NCBI GenBank assembly: GCA_964570565.1
Contig: CAZMYT010000001.1
Location: forward strand, 372,001 to 436,000
Source: W0P28-013 sp964570565
GTDB taxonomy: Bacteria > Bacteroidota > Bacteroidia > Bacteroidales > Paludibacteraceae
Direction: 5' to 3'
DNA: 64,000 nucleotides
The notes beneath the pieces are model-generated. The model was not told where the DNA came from. It was given only the letters and a program-made list of their open reading frames with translations, and ran no database searches. The first letter of the stretch is position 1, and each line of letters opens with the position of its first letter. The translations under genes were made by a program, and so were the position numbers. Below, one piece after another: positions 7,552-15,415 of this stretch.

Positions 7552-8756
7552 ATACAAATATGAAAGCGATAGAGTCGGCTATTGACGACTTTCGCGAAGG
7601 GAAATTCTTAATCGTAGTGGATGATGAAGATCGCGAAAATGAAGGCGATTTCATTGTTGCTGCCGAAAAAATAACCGCCGAAAAGGTGAATTTTATGGTA
7701 ACCAATGGTCGTGGTGTATTGTGTGCTCCATTGACCGAAGAACGTTGTGCGGAACTTGATTTAGATAAACAAGTATCCACCAATACCTCTATTTTAGGAA
7801 CACCATTCACGGTGACAGTCGATAAGTTAGAAGGTTGTACCACGGGTGTATCTGCCGCCGATCGTGCCGCTACTATTCGTGCTTTGGCCGATCCTACATC
7901 TACGGCATCTACGTTTGGTCGTCCTGGACATATAAGCCCATTGTACGCTAAAAGTAAAGGCGTTTTGCGTCGTGCAGGACATACCGAAGCTGCTATTGAT
8001 TTGGCACGGTTAGCAGGTTTATATCCTGCGGCAGCCCTCATCGAAATTATGAATGAGGATGGCTCAATGGCTCGTATGCCCGAATTGAAAGAAGTTGCCG
8101 AAAAATTTGGCATCAAAATGATTACTATTCGTGATTTGATAGCTTATCGTTTGCAGTTAGAATCGATTGTGGAGAAAGGTGTAGAAGTAGATATGCCTAC
8201 CGAATATGGTCATTTTCATTTGATCCCATTTCGTCAAAAATCGAATGGATTGGAGCATGTGGCTTTGATAAAAGGCACTTGGGAACCAGATGAAGCTATT
8301 TTGGTGCGTGTGCATTCGTCGTGTGCTACTGGCGATATTTTTGGTTCCAATCGTTGTGAGTGCGGTGAGCAGTTGCACAAAGCTATGCGTGAAATAGAAA
8401 AGGAAGGAAAAGGGGTGATTGTGTATATGAATCAAGAAGGACGCGGTATTGGTCTTATGGCTAAGATGGCGGCTTATAAATTACAAGAACAAGGACTTGA
8501 TACTGTAGATGCTAATTTACATCTCGGATTTAAAGCGGATGAACGTGATTATGGCGTTGGTGCTAGTATTTTACGCGAAATAGGCGTCTCTAAAATGCGT
8601 TTGATGACCAATAATCCAATCAAACGAATTGGATTGGAAGCGTATGGTTTAGAAATTGTAGAAAATATTCCCATAGAAGTAGAACCCAACAAATATAATG
8701 CCTTCTATATGAAGACAAAAAAAGAGCGTATGGGGCATAATTTGAAGAAAATCTAA
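7548..8756 (+). CDS. ribBA: Bifunctional DHBP synthase / GTP cyclohydrolase II
   Basis: Catalyses two entry steps of riboflavin synthesis: ribulose 5-phosphate to 3,4-dihydroxy-2-butanone 4-phosphate, and GTP to the diaminopyrimidine precursor. Residues 1 to about 205 are the RibB half, with the acidic metal loop DDEDRENEGD and GHTEAAIDLARLAGL. Residues about 208-402 are the RibA half, with the zinc cysteines in HSSCATGDIFGSNRCECGEQ, the catalytic QEGRGIGL, DYGVGA, and MTNNPIK near the end. At 402 residues it is full length, and both active sites look complete. Its ATG overlaps the lptF stop, so translation is probably coupled. A second ATG at 7560 is possible. Confidence 0.96.
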   Translation: MNTNMKAIESAIDDFREGKFLIVVDDEDRENEGDFIVAAEKITAEKVNFMVTNGRGVLCAPLTEERCAELDLDKQVSTNTSILGTPFTVTVDKLEGCTTGVSAADRAATIRALADPTSTASTFGRPGHISPLYAKSKGVLRRAGHTEAAIDLARLAGLYPAAALIEIMNEDGSMARMPELKEVAEKFGIKMITIRDLIAYRLQLESIVEKGVEVDMPTEYGHFHLIPFRQKSNGLEHVALIKGTWEPDEAILVRVHSSCATGDIFGSNRCECGEQLHKAMREIEKEGKGVIVYMNQEGRGIGLMAKMAAYKLQEQGLDTVDANLHLGFKADERDYGVGASILREIGVSKMRLMTNNPIKRIGLEAYGLEIVENIPIEVEPNKYNAFYMKTKKERMGHNLKKI

Positions 8757-8784
8757 TTGGTTTTTCTCTCATTTTTGATACTTA

Positions 8785-8815
8785 AAACGCTTCGGAGCCG
8801 TACTTCGGAGCGTTT
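8785..8815. terminator. Hairpin after ribBA, possible weak terminator
   Basis: An 11-bp imperfect stem (ACGCTTCGGAG with CTTCGGAGCGT, two G-U pairs) follows ribBA. The T-run behind it is short, so termination would be weak. Confidence 0.45.
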
Positions 8816-8838
8816 GTAATTTGTTATTGAATTGGAAA

Positions 8839-10206
8839 ATGAACACTATAAAAGAATATATCCCTTTTTATAAACGCAATTTGAAAATTGCTTTGCCTAT
8901 TGTGTTTTCGCAGTTGGGTGGTGCGGTTGTGCAATTAGTCGATACCTTTATGGTGGGGCGTTTGGGTACGGTTGAATTAGCAGCCGTTTCCTTTGCTTCG
9001 GCTGTTTTTGCTATTGGTTATGTATTTTCTATCGGCATTCTTTTAGGTGCAACACCGATTATTGGACAAGCTTATGTGCGTGGCGAAAAACAGACCATTG
9101 TGGAGTTGTTTCAAAATTCCCTTGTATTGGCTACTCTTGCTGCTGTAGTTATTGGTAGTTTGTTGTACCTGACCTCTTTTTTTATGGATAATATGGGGCA
9201 GGTTGATGCGGTTGTAGAATTGGCTATTCCCTATTTTTTAGTGTTGGTGGTGAGTCTCATACCTCATATGTATTTTTTTGCCATCAAACAGTTTTTGGAA
9301 GGGCTTGGTAACACCAAAGTGGCCATGTGGATTACTATTATTGCCAATCTTATCAATGTACTTTTTAATTATTTGCTTATTTTTGGCAAATATGGATTTC
9401 CTGAATTAGGCGTACTTGGTGCAGGTGTTTCTACATTGATAGCGCGTGCTTCTATGCCCGTGCTTTATGTGATTTGGTTGCGTTTAAAACCTGAGTGGTG
9501 GAGTTACTGTAAAGATTTTCGTTGGTCGTTATTTAGTTGGGTACGTTTGAAACAACTGTTGGCTATGGGATTACCTATCGCTGCTCATATTTTATTGGAA
9601 GTTTCAGCATTTGCATTCTCTGGTGTGATGATTGGATGGTTAGGTGCCGCTCCGTTGGCGGGGCATCAAATTGCCAATAACATGTCGCATATGGCGTTTA
9701 TGGTGGTCATGGGTATTTCGTCGGCAACGACTATTCGGGTAAGTCATCAATTGGGAGCACGTAATATCGAGGGTTTGAAAATGGCCGCTATGGCTTCAGT
9801 ACATTTGTGCCTGCTGGCTAATGCCATTATGGGCACCTTATTGATTGTGTTTCGAGTTCAAATAGCACAAGCTTTTTCAACTGACCCAGAAGTAATATCT
9901 GTTGGTTCGCAAGTACTCGTTATGGCTGGTATTTTTCAACTTGCTGACGGAATGCAAGCCGTTGGCGCAGGTATTTTACGCGGATTGACCGATGTAAAAA
10001 TTATTATGTTGTATGCATTTATTGCGTATATTTGCATCAATATACCACTCGGCTATGTGTTGGCGTTTGTTTGTGGATTTGGTGCTGTTGGTATTTGGGC
10101 GGCGTTTATCTTTGGATTAGGCACAGCCGCCATTTTATTTCATGTGCGTTATCACAAAGTGCGTAAACGTATATTTGCAGAATTACAAGAACAAGTTATT
10201 CTATAG
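8839..10206 (+). CDS. MATE-family multidrug/metabolite efflux transporter
   Basis: Inner membrane antiporter of the MATE family, which exports organic cations or metabolites using a sodium or proton gradient. The product of about 455 residues has 12 hydrophobic segments in two related halves. The first helix region carries ALPIVFSQLGGAVVQLVDTF and MVGRLG, and the second half has the matching GLPIAAHILLEVSAFAFSG and GAAPLAGHQIANNM. Family substrate prediction is unreliable. The open frame extends to a TTG at 8821, but the ATG at 8839 fits better and leaves the normal N-terminus MNTIKEYIPFYKRNLKIALP. An SDR gene follows 25 bp downstream, probably in the same transcript. Confidence 0.9.
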   Translation: MNTIKEYIPFYKRNLKIALPIVFSQLGGAVVQLVDTFMVGRLGTVELAAVSFASAVFAIGYVFSIGILLGATPIIGQAYVRGEKQTIVELFQNSLVLATLAAVVIGSLLYLTSFFMDNMGQVDAVVELAIPYFLVLVVSLIPHMYFFAIKQFLEGLGNTKVAMWITIIANLINVLFNYLLIFGKYGFPELGVLGAGVSTLIARASMPVLYVIWLRLKPEWWSYCKDFRWSLFSWVRLKQLLAMGLPIAAHILLEVSAFAFSGVMIGWLGAAPLAGHQIANNMSHMAFMVVMGISSATTIRVSHQLGARNIEGLKMAAMASVHLCLLANAIMGTLLIVFRVQIAQAFSTDPEVISVGSQVLVMAGIFQLADGMQAVGAGILRGLTDVKIIMLYAFIAYICINIPLGYVLAFVCGFGAVGIWAAFIFGLGTAAILFHVRYHKVRKRIFAELQEQVIL

Positions 10207-10231
10207 AATTTAGTTTCTTATCACGCTATTT

Positions 10232-11038
10232 ATGGAACAGAAAATTATTTTGATTACAGGTGCTTCATCTGGTTTTGGTAAATCCACTGCAGCGTATTTG
10301 GCTGCTCAAGGTCATGTGGTGTATGGTACTAGCCGTAAAGAACATACTTTGGAACATGTCACGATGTTGATTATGGATGTGACCAATCGCCAGTCAATCG
10401 CCACAGCTGTACAGCAAGTTATAGACAAACATGGTCGTATCGATGTGTTGATTAATAATGCAGGAATGGGTATTGGTGGTGCTGTAGAACTCGCTACGTC
10501 AGAAGAAATCGATATGCAGATGGGTACTAATTTTGGTGGTGTGGTGAACGTATGTTCCGCAGTTTTACCATTTATGCGTGCTCAACGTCGCGGTTTGATT
10601 ATTAATTTAAGTTCTATCGGTGGTGTTTTTGGCATTCCATATCAAGGTTTTTATAGCGCTTCAAAATTTGCGATTGAAGGCTATAGCGAAGCGTTGAGTT
10701 TAGAGGTTTCTCAATTTGGCATTAACGTGGTATTAGTAGAACCCGGTGATTTCAATACGGGATTTACAGGTAGTCGTTGTATTTCGCAAGCTACTCTGGG
10801 CGATGCCGATTATAAAGACTCGTTTGCTCGTGTACTTAAACATATTGAACACGACGAGCAAAATGGTGGTAAACCACTATATTTGGCAAAGAAAATAGGC
10901 AAAATAGTGGTTGCTCGCCGACCAAAATTGCGTTATGTAGTAACACCCGATGTGATGCAAAAGGTATCGGTTTTACTATCAAAGCTGATGTGTGGTCGCC
11001 ATTTTCAATGGTTGCTGCGTAAATTTTATGATGTGTAA
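10232..11038 (+). CDS. Short-chain dehydrogenase/reductase
   Basis: A 268-residue NAD(P)-dependent oxidoreductase of the classical SDR family. It has the cofactor motif TGASSGFG at residues 8-15, NNAG in the middle of the Rossmann fold, the catalytic Ser in NLSSIGG, and Tyr/Lys in YSASK. The downstream segment VEPGDFNTGF is the usual PG motif. The C-terminal region (HFQWLLRKFYDV) resembles SDRs that act on lipids or steroids, but the substrate cannot be assigned. It is likely cotranscribed with the MATE gene and ends at a strong terminator. Confidence 0.92.
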   Translation: MEQKIILITGASSGFGKSTAAYLAAQGHVVYGTSRKEHTLEHVTMLIMDVTNRQSIATAVQQVIDKHGRIDVLINNAGMGIGGAVELATSEEIDMQMGTNFGGVVNVCSAVLPFMRAQRRGLIINLSSIGGVFGIPYQGFYSASKFAIEGYSEALSLEVSQFGINVVLVEPGDFNTGFTGSRCISQATLGDADYKDSFARVLKHIEHDEQNGGKPLYLAKKIGKIVVARRPKLRYVVTPDVMQKVSVLLSKLMCGRHFQWLLRKFYDV

Positions 11039-11053
11039 CTTCGAAACATAAAC

Positions 11054-11097
11054 AATAATGGCGGCTTTATATCACTATAAAGCCGCCATTATTTTGT
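11054..11097. terminator. Strong bidirectional terminator
   Basis: An 18-bp perfect stem built on GGCGGCTTTATA and its complement with a 4-nt loop lies between two convergent genes. Confidence 0.9.
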
Positions 11098-11109
11098 AAT
11101 AAGGTTTAC

Positions 11110-12306
11110 TTATTTTACGTGTATTTTTACGGCTTTATTGCCACAAACCACTACGTAAATGCCACGTAAATGACCATTCATCGGGGTTACCTCTTGTCCT
11201 GTCAAATTGTAGATGCGCATATTTTCTGCACCTGAAATGGTGCCATTTACTGCATAAATATTGAGTTCGTCAGCAGATACTATGTCTAGTTTTGTTCCTA
11301 GTTTTTCAACGAGTGTTTGCCAAACAGGATCCATATCTTCTTCTTCGTTTCCTAGAACACGATCAATAAAATAAGCCTGAATAGGCAACTCTTTACTCAA
11401 TGTCCAAACTTTTTTGTTCGAATCAATTAGGCGCAATTCAATTTGGAAATTGTAGAGCGAATCGTTTACTTTACTAGTTGGAGTAAGGGTTAAGGTCGCT
11501 TCTGTAATTTTACCGTTTGTGCCGCCTTCGCTGCTAGGGAAAGTGATGCCTGTGTCTTCAGAATTGCTGGTAAAAATAAATCCTGCTTCGGTGCTTGTAT
11601 TTTTCGACGAATAGGAGCCTGCAATCGAAGTTAAACTATTAGTTTGAATGCCTAACCATACGTATGGAACGCTCGTTTCTGAATCAGATTGTGCTAGCTG
11701 TAATTGGCAGTAGAATAGCTTGTTGGTAAAATTTGAATAGCGTGCGTAGAAGTCGGCTTGCACATATTTTGTTGCCAAATCGTTTGACGAATCCACTACG
11801 TCGAAATCTCCCAATTTATAAAACTGAATGCGTTCTTTGCCAGTCCATTGTTTGCTGGCATCATAATAAAAACGGAAACGTGGGTCTTGTGGGTTGAACA
11901 AAAATGAGAGTGTGCCAGAGTTCGCAGTTAGCTGTGTGGCACCAGCATTGTATGCGAGCGTACAAGATGTTGCACCAGAGGAATAAACAATTTTGTTTTT
12001 ACCTGCTTCGCCGCCCATGTATCCTTGCGAGGTGTGCAAGCTATAAGCATTCGAACTCTCTTTGGCCACCGTAATTTGATAATTACTTACGTTGGCGGTA
12101 ATTTTCCCGTTGGAGAGTGTTACTTCTTGATAATTGCCCGATACATCATCTAAATTAAACACATAACCTTGTGTAGCGCTAGCTTCATAAACTACAATAT
12201 AATCACCAGACCAATCTGTTTGACTCTGACCAATTCGTGTGTAAGTCTCTGCTAATAAGTGAAGGCAGATAATTAACATCGTGCCTAGAAGGGTAATTTT
12301 TTTCAT
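11110..12306 (-). CDS. Secreted protein with T9SS-like C-terminal sorting domain
   Basis: A 398-residue protein with a signal peptide (residues 1-19, ends HLLAE). An N-terminal module of about 145 residues starts TDWSGDYIVVYE and ends RIQFYKL, and a middle region has the character of beta-sheet. The C-terminus (IYNLTGQEV, then LRGIYVVV and KAVKIHVK) looks like a type A sorting domain of the type IX secretion system. The N-terminal module is clearly related to a module in the divergent neighbour (TSWAGQYLIVCE to VQLYRYIG). No catalytic motif is visible. It is probably exported to the cell surface or medium. It has its own two-element promoter. Confidence 0.7.
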   Translation of the reverse strand: MKKITLLGTMLIICLHLLAETYTRIGQSQTDWSGDYIVVYEASATQGYVFNLDDVSGNYQEVTLSNGKITANVSNYQITVAKESSNAYSLHTSQGYMGGEAGKNKIVYSSGATSCTLAYNAGATQLTANSGTLSFLFNPQDPRFRFYYDASKQWTGKERIQFYKLGDFDVVDSSNDLATKYVQADFYARYSNFTNKLFYCQLQLAQSDSETSVPYVWLGIQTNSLTSIAGSYSSKNTSTEAGFIFTSNSEDTGITFPSSEGGTNGKITEATLTLTPTSKVNDSLYNFQIELRLIDSNKKVWTLSKELPIQAYFIDRVLGNEEEDMDPVWQTLVEKLGTKLDIVSADELNIYAVNGTISGAENMRIYNLTGQEVTPMNGHLRGIYVVVCGNKAVKIHVK

Positions 12307-12331
12307 TATAAATCTATTTTTTATTTATTTA

Positions 12332-12362
12332 CAAAGGTATAAAATATATGTTAGTTTCCAAA
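12332..12362 (-). promoter_or_regulatory. Promoter for the 11110-12306 gene
   Basis: Minus-strand TTTG (12359-12362), a 19-bp spacer, TACCTTTG (12332-12339), 25 bp before the start codon. Confidence 0.75.
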
Positions 12363-12398
12363 AAAGTACTTTTATTATGTTTTTTGTAAAAAAAACAT

Positions 12399-12406
12399 TA
12401 ACTTTG
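12399..12406 (+). promoter_or_regulatory. -7 element for the 12434-14506 gene
   Basis: TAACTTTG fits TAnnTTTG, 27 bp before the ATG; no clear -33 element. Confidence 0.5.
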
Positions 12407-12433
12407 TCATTATATTCTAAAACCTAAATCACT

Positions 12434-14506
12434 ATGAAAAAACTTCTTCTATTTTCTTGCTTATTGTTTGTTAGCATGTCGCTGTTCGCATTTGATGCGT
12501 ACAAAGATTCTACATTTCTTTCAAACGATGACATTGTAGCATGCCCTGGTAAAAATCAAACGTATCAAAATTGGGGATTAACTGATAGTCGCGGCTTTGA
12601 GTACGCTGGTTCCTTCATTAAAAATACGCATAATGCTGAAACTACCGAGCAATATATGCAACTTAAGAAATATTCGTCCGATCCCTATTCTTGGATTGAG
12701 TTGCCAGATGTTGGTTTCCCTATCGAGGAAATAGTATTGACTGTTGGTGATAATAATGGTCCCATTAATACGCCTGTAGCTTTCGAACGCTATGTTTATT
12801 TTATCAAAGAAAATTTTCCTGGACAATTCCAAGGTGGTGTTGCACTAGATATTGTTCCTTCTAATATCGTTTTGTCTGAAGAAGTAACAGGGTTGACGAG
12901 TGTCACCTTAAAAATTACATCTCCAACAGTTACACGTGGTTATTTGATTGCTGGTGATGCTGGTGGCTTTCGTATTTGGGATATTAAACTTAAATGGACA
13001 GTTGATAAGGTTTTGCCATCCAAAGGCTTGAGCGTGAATCCAAAGGAATTAACATTGGCTGTGGATGCTAAAGATTCGTTGTCTGTAAAATTACAACCAC
13101 TGAATGCTGTAGAAAACATTACTTGGGGAACAACGAATAGTGCTATTGCTTCCGTTTCCGACAAAGGTGTAGTTACTGCTTTAAGTGCTGGTGAGGTTGG
13201 TATTGTGGCTTATTCATCGGATAGTACTTATACCGATACCTGTTTTGTTCAAGTACGTCCAAAAGCTGAATCAATTTCAATTTGTGTTGCCTCGCTAGCC
13301 GTAGATACCATAGAATTGGTGGCCGATGTTGTTGGAAATGTTTTTGATATAGAAACCTTGGAAATACAATTTGCACCAGAAGGCGCATTTGTAGAAGATA
13401 TTACCTGGCAGTCGAGTGATGAGACTGTTGCTACTGTGGATGCCTCAGGCGAGGTTGTTTCCGTGGCACCAGGTATGGCTAAAATATTTGCGACTACTCA
13501 ATCAGGTTTGAAAGATTCTTGTGTTGTAAATGTCATAGGGAAATTGATGCCTACACAAGTTATTGTCAGTACGCATGAACTTAATTTCGAGAAAGATCAA
13601 TACACAACACTTACAGCGACTGTTTTGCCTGATGAATTGGAAGAATCTTTGAAAGAAGTCAGCTGGTATTCTTCAAATGACCGCATTGCCACCGTGAGTG
13701 CACGTGGATATGTTGTTGCTAGGTCGGCGGGCGTTGCATACATCGTTGCTAATGCTTATAATGGCGTAGCTGATAGTTGTAAAATTATTGTAAGCGGTCA
13801 ACCAACCGAAGGTGAATATTATGTAAAAGTGACGAAAGAACCTACAAGCTGGGCTGGTCAATATTTAATTGTTTGCGAAGAATTGAATGTAGCCATGAAT
13901 GGCGCACTTACCGAGTTTGATGTGGCTCAAAATACACAACCAGTTTCTATTGCCGACGAAGCTATTGAAGCTAATGCTACAACTAATGCGTTTAGTTTTA
14001 CCGTTAATACATTTGAAACTGGATACAGCATACAAGGTAAAAGTGGAAAATATATTGGTTATAATGCAGCTGAAACACAGTATGGCAATGATAATGGTTT
14101 GCAATCGAGCGAAGCAGCACTTTTAAATCAAATCGTGTTAGATAACCTTAATACTAAAATTAATGGTGCTGATGGTTCTCAGTTGATGTATAACACTGAT
14201 GCTGAAGCTGCTGGTCGTACATTATTGTTCCGTTATTATAAAAATCCAGCGAACACTATTTTGGCGCCTGTACAATTGTATCGCTATATTGGTACCAATA
14301 CCGCTATTAAATCGGTTGAGCTTGCTAATGTATATTATGATGCCAACAACGGTGTTATTCATAATGCTGATGGACAAGAACTTGGCGTTTATAGTGTATG
14401 TGGCGTATTGTTAATGAAAGGTAACTCTGATTTGAACATGAGTCGTTTTGCAGATGGTGTTTATATCATAAAATCAGCTAATGGCTTATTGAAAATTGTG
14501 AAATAA
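12434..14506 (+). CDS. Secreted multidomain protein with Ig-like (BIG2) repeats and T9SS-like C-terminus
   Basis: 690 residues. Signal peptide about 1-19 (ends SLFA). Residues about 20-185 form a unique N-terminal domain. Three bacterial Ig-like repeats follow (about 195-275, 280-370, 372-455), each with the BIG2 signature of the type ITWGTTNSAIASVSDKGVVT, then TA.SAG-like turns. Next comes the module TSWAGQYLIVCE to LYRYIG (about 465-620) shared with the divergent gene, and a terminal sorting-like domain (YSVCGVLLMKG, FADGVYIIKSANGLLKIVK). This layout suggests a surface or secreted adhesin-like protein. No enzyme motif was seen. Function of the N-terminal and shared modules is unknown. Confidence 0.75.
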   Translation: MKKLLLFSCLLFVSMSLFAFDAYKDSTFLSNDDIVACPGKNQTYQNWGLTDSRGFEYAGSFIKNTHNAETTEQYMQLKKYSSDPYSWIELPDVGFPIEEIVLTVGDNNGPINTPVAFERYVYFIKENFPGQFQGGVALDIVPSNIVLSEEVTGLTSVTLKITSPTVTRGYLIAGDAGGFRIWDIKLKWTVDKVLPSKGLSVNPKELTLAVDAKDSLSVKLQPLNAVENITWGTTNSAIASVSDKGVVTALSAGEVGIVAYSSDSTYTDTCFVQVRPKAESISICVASLAVDTIELVADVVGNVFDIETLEIQFAPEGAFVEDITWQSSDETVATVDASGEVVSVAPGMAKIFATTQSGLKDSCVVNVIGKLMPTQVIVSTHELNFEKDQYTTLTATVLPDELEESLKEVSWYSSNDRIATVSARGYVVARSAGVAYIVANAYNGVADSCKIIVSGQPTEGEYYVKVTKEPTSWAGQYLIVCEELNVAMNGALTEFDVAQNTQPVSIADEAIEANATTNAFSFTVNTFETGYSIQGKSGKYIGYNAAETQYGNDNGLQSSEAALLNQIVLDNLNTKINGADGSQLMYNTDAEAAGRTLLFRYYKNPANTILAPVQLYRYIGTNTAIKSVELANVYYDANNGVIHNADGQELGVYSVCGVLLMKGNSDLNMSRFADGVYIIKSANGLLKIVK

Positions 14507-14530
14507 GAAGTAGCGATTTTACTTAATATA

Positions 14531-14568
14531 AGAAAAGGCTTTACACCACGGTGTAAAGCCTTTTCTAT
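14531..14568. terminator. Strong bidirectional terminator between convergent genes
   Basis: A 17-bp perfect stem, AGAAAAGGCTTTACACC with its complement, lies between the secreted protein gene and thyA. Confidence 0.9.
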
Positions 14569-14596
14569 GTAAAATAGGTTTGGTATTTGAGTCTTT

Positions 14597-15391
14597 TTAT
14601 ACTGCTACAGCGCCAGCAATATGTGGATGTGGATCGTAGTTGACAACCTCAAAATCTTCAAATTCAAAATCGAAAATCGACTTCTTATCTGGATTGATTT
14701 TTAACTGTGGCAGGGTACGAGGTTCACGTGAAAGTTGTAGTTTTACTTGTTCCAAATGGTTGGTGTAGATGTGTGCATCGCCGAGTGTGTGAACAAATTC
14801 ACCAGCCTCCAAACCGGTTACTTGAGCCATCATTTTAAGCAATAGAGCGTAAGAAGCAATGTTGAAAGGCACGCCCAAGAAAATGTCGGCACTACGTTGG
14901 TAAAGTTGTAAACTTAACTTGCCATTGGCCACGTAAAATTGGAAAAATGCATGACATGGTGGCAAATTCATATTGTTCAAATCGGCTACATTCCAAGCGC
15001 TCACAATCATACGACGTGAATCAGGATTGTTTTTGATGGTGTTTACCACGTCTGTTATTTGGTCGATGTGTCCGCCGTTGTAATCGGGCCACGAACGCCA
15101 TTGATAACCGTAGATATGCCCTAAATCGCCGTTGGCATCAGCCCATTCGTTCCAAATACGCACGCCGTGATCTTGCAGATATTTGACGTTTGTGTCGCCA
15201 TTGAGGAACCACAAAAGTTCGTAAACAATCGATTTGAGGTGCAACTTTTTGGTGGTTAACATCGGAAAACCTTCCGATAAATCGAATCGCATTTGATGTC
15301 CAAATACGCTAATGGTTCCAGTGCCTGTACGGTCGCTTTTGGCAGTGCCTTCGTCCAGTACACGTTGTAATAAATCGAGGTATTGTTTCAT
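14597..15391 (-). CDS. thyA: Thymidylate synthase
   Basis: Makes dTMP from dUMP with methylenetetrahydrofolate, a cytosolic step essential for DNA synthesis. At 264 residues it is exactly the length of the E. coli enzyme. The catalytic Cys146 lies in LPPCHAFFQFYV, with the dUMP-binding arginines in DSRRMIVSAWN and the folate site in SADIFLGVPFNIASYA. The C-terminal AGAVAV matches the end of the family. The usual partner gene folA is not adjacent in the window; the upstream gene is a PorE-like protein, 24 bp away on the same strand. Complete and typical. Confidence 0.97.
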   Translation of the reverse strand: MKQYLDLLQRVLDEGTAKSDRTGTGTISVFGHQMRFDLSEGFPMLTTKKLHLKSIVYELLWFLNGDTNVKYLQDHGVRIWNEWADANGDLGHIYGYQWRSWPDYNGGHIDQITDVVNTIKNNPDSRRMIVSAWNVADLNNMNLPPCHAFFQFYVANGKLSLQLYQRSADIFLGVPFNIASYALLLKMMAQVTGLEAGEFVHTLGDAHIYTNHLEQVKLQLSREPRTLPQLKINPDKKSIFDFEFEDFEVVNYDPHPHIAGAVAV

Positions 15392-15415
15392 ATTTAGTTG
15401 ATTATTTTGAACGAT

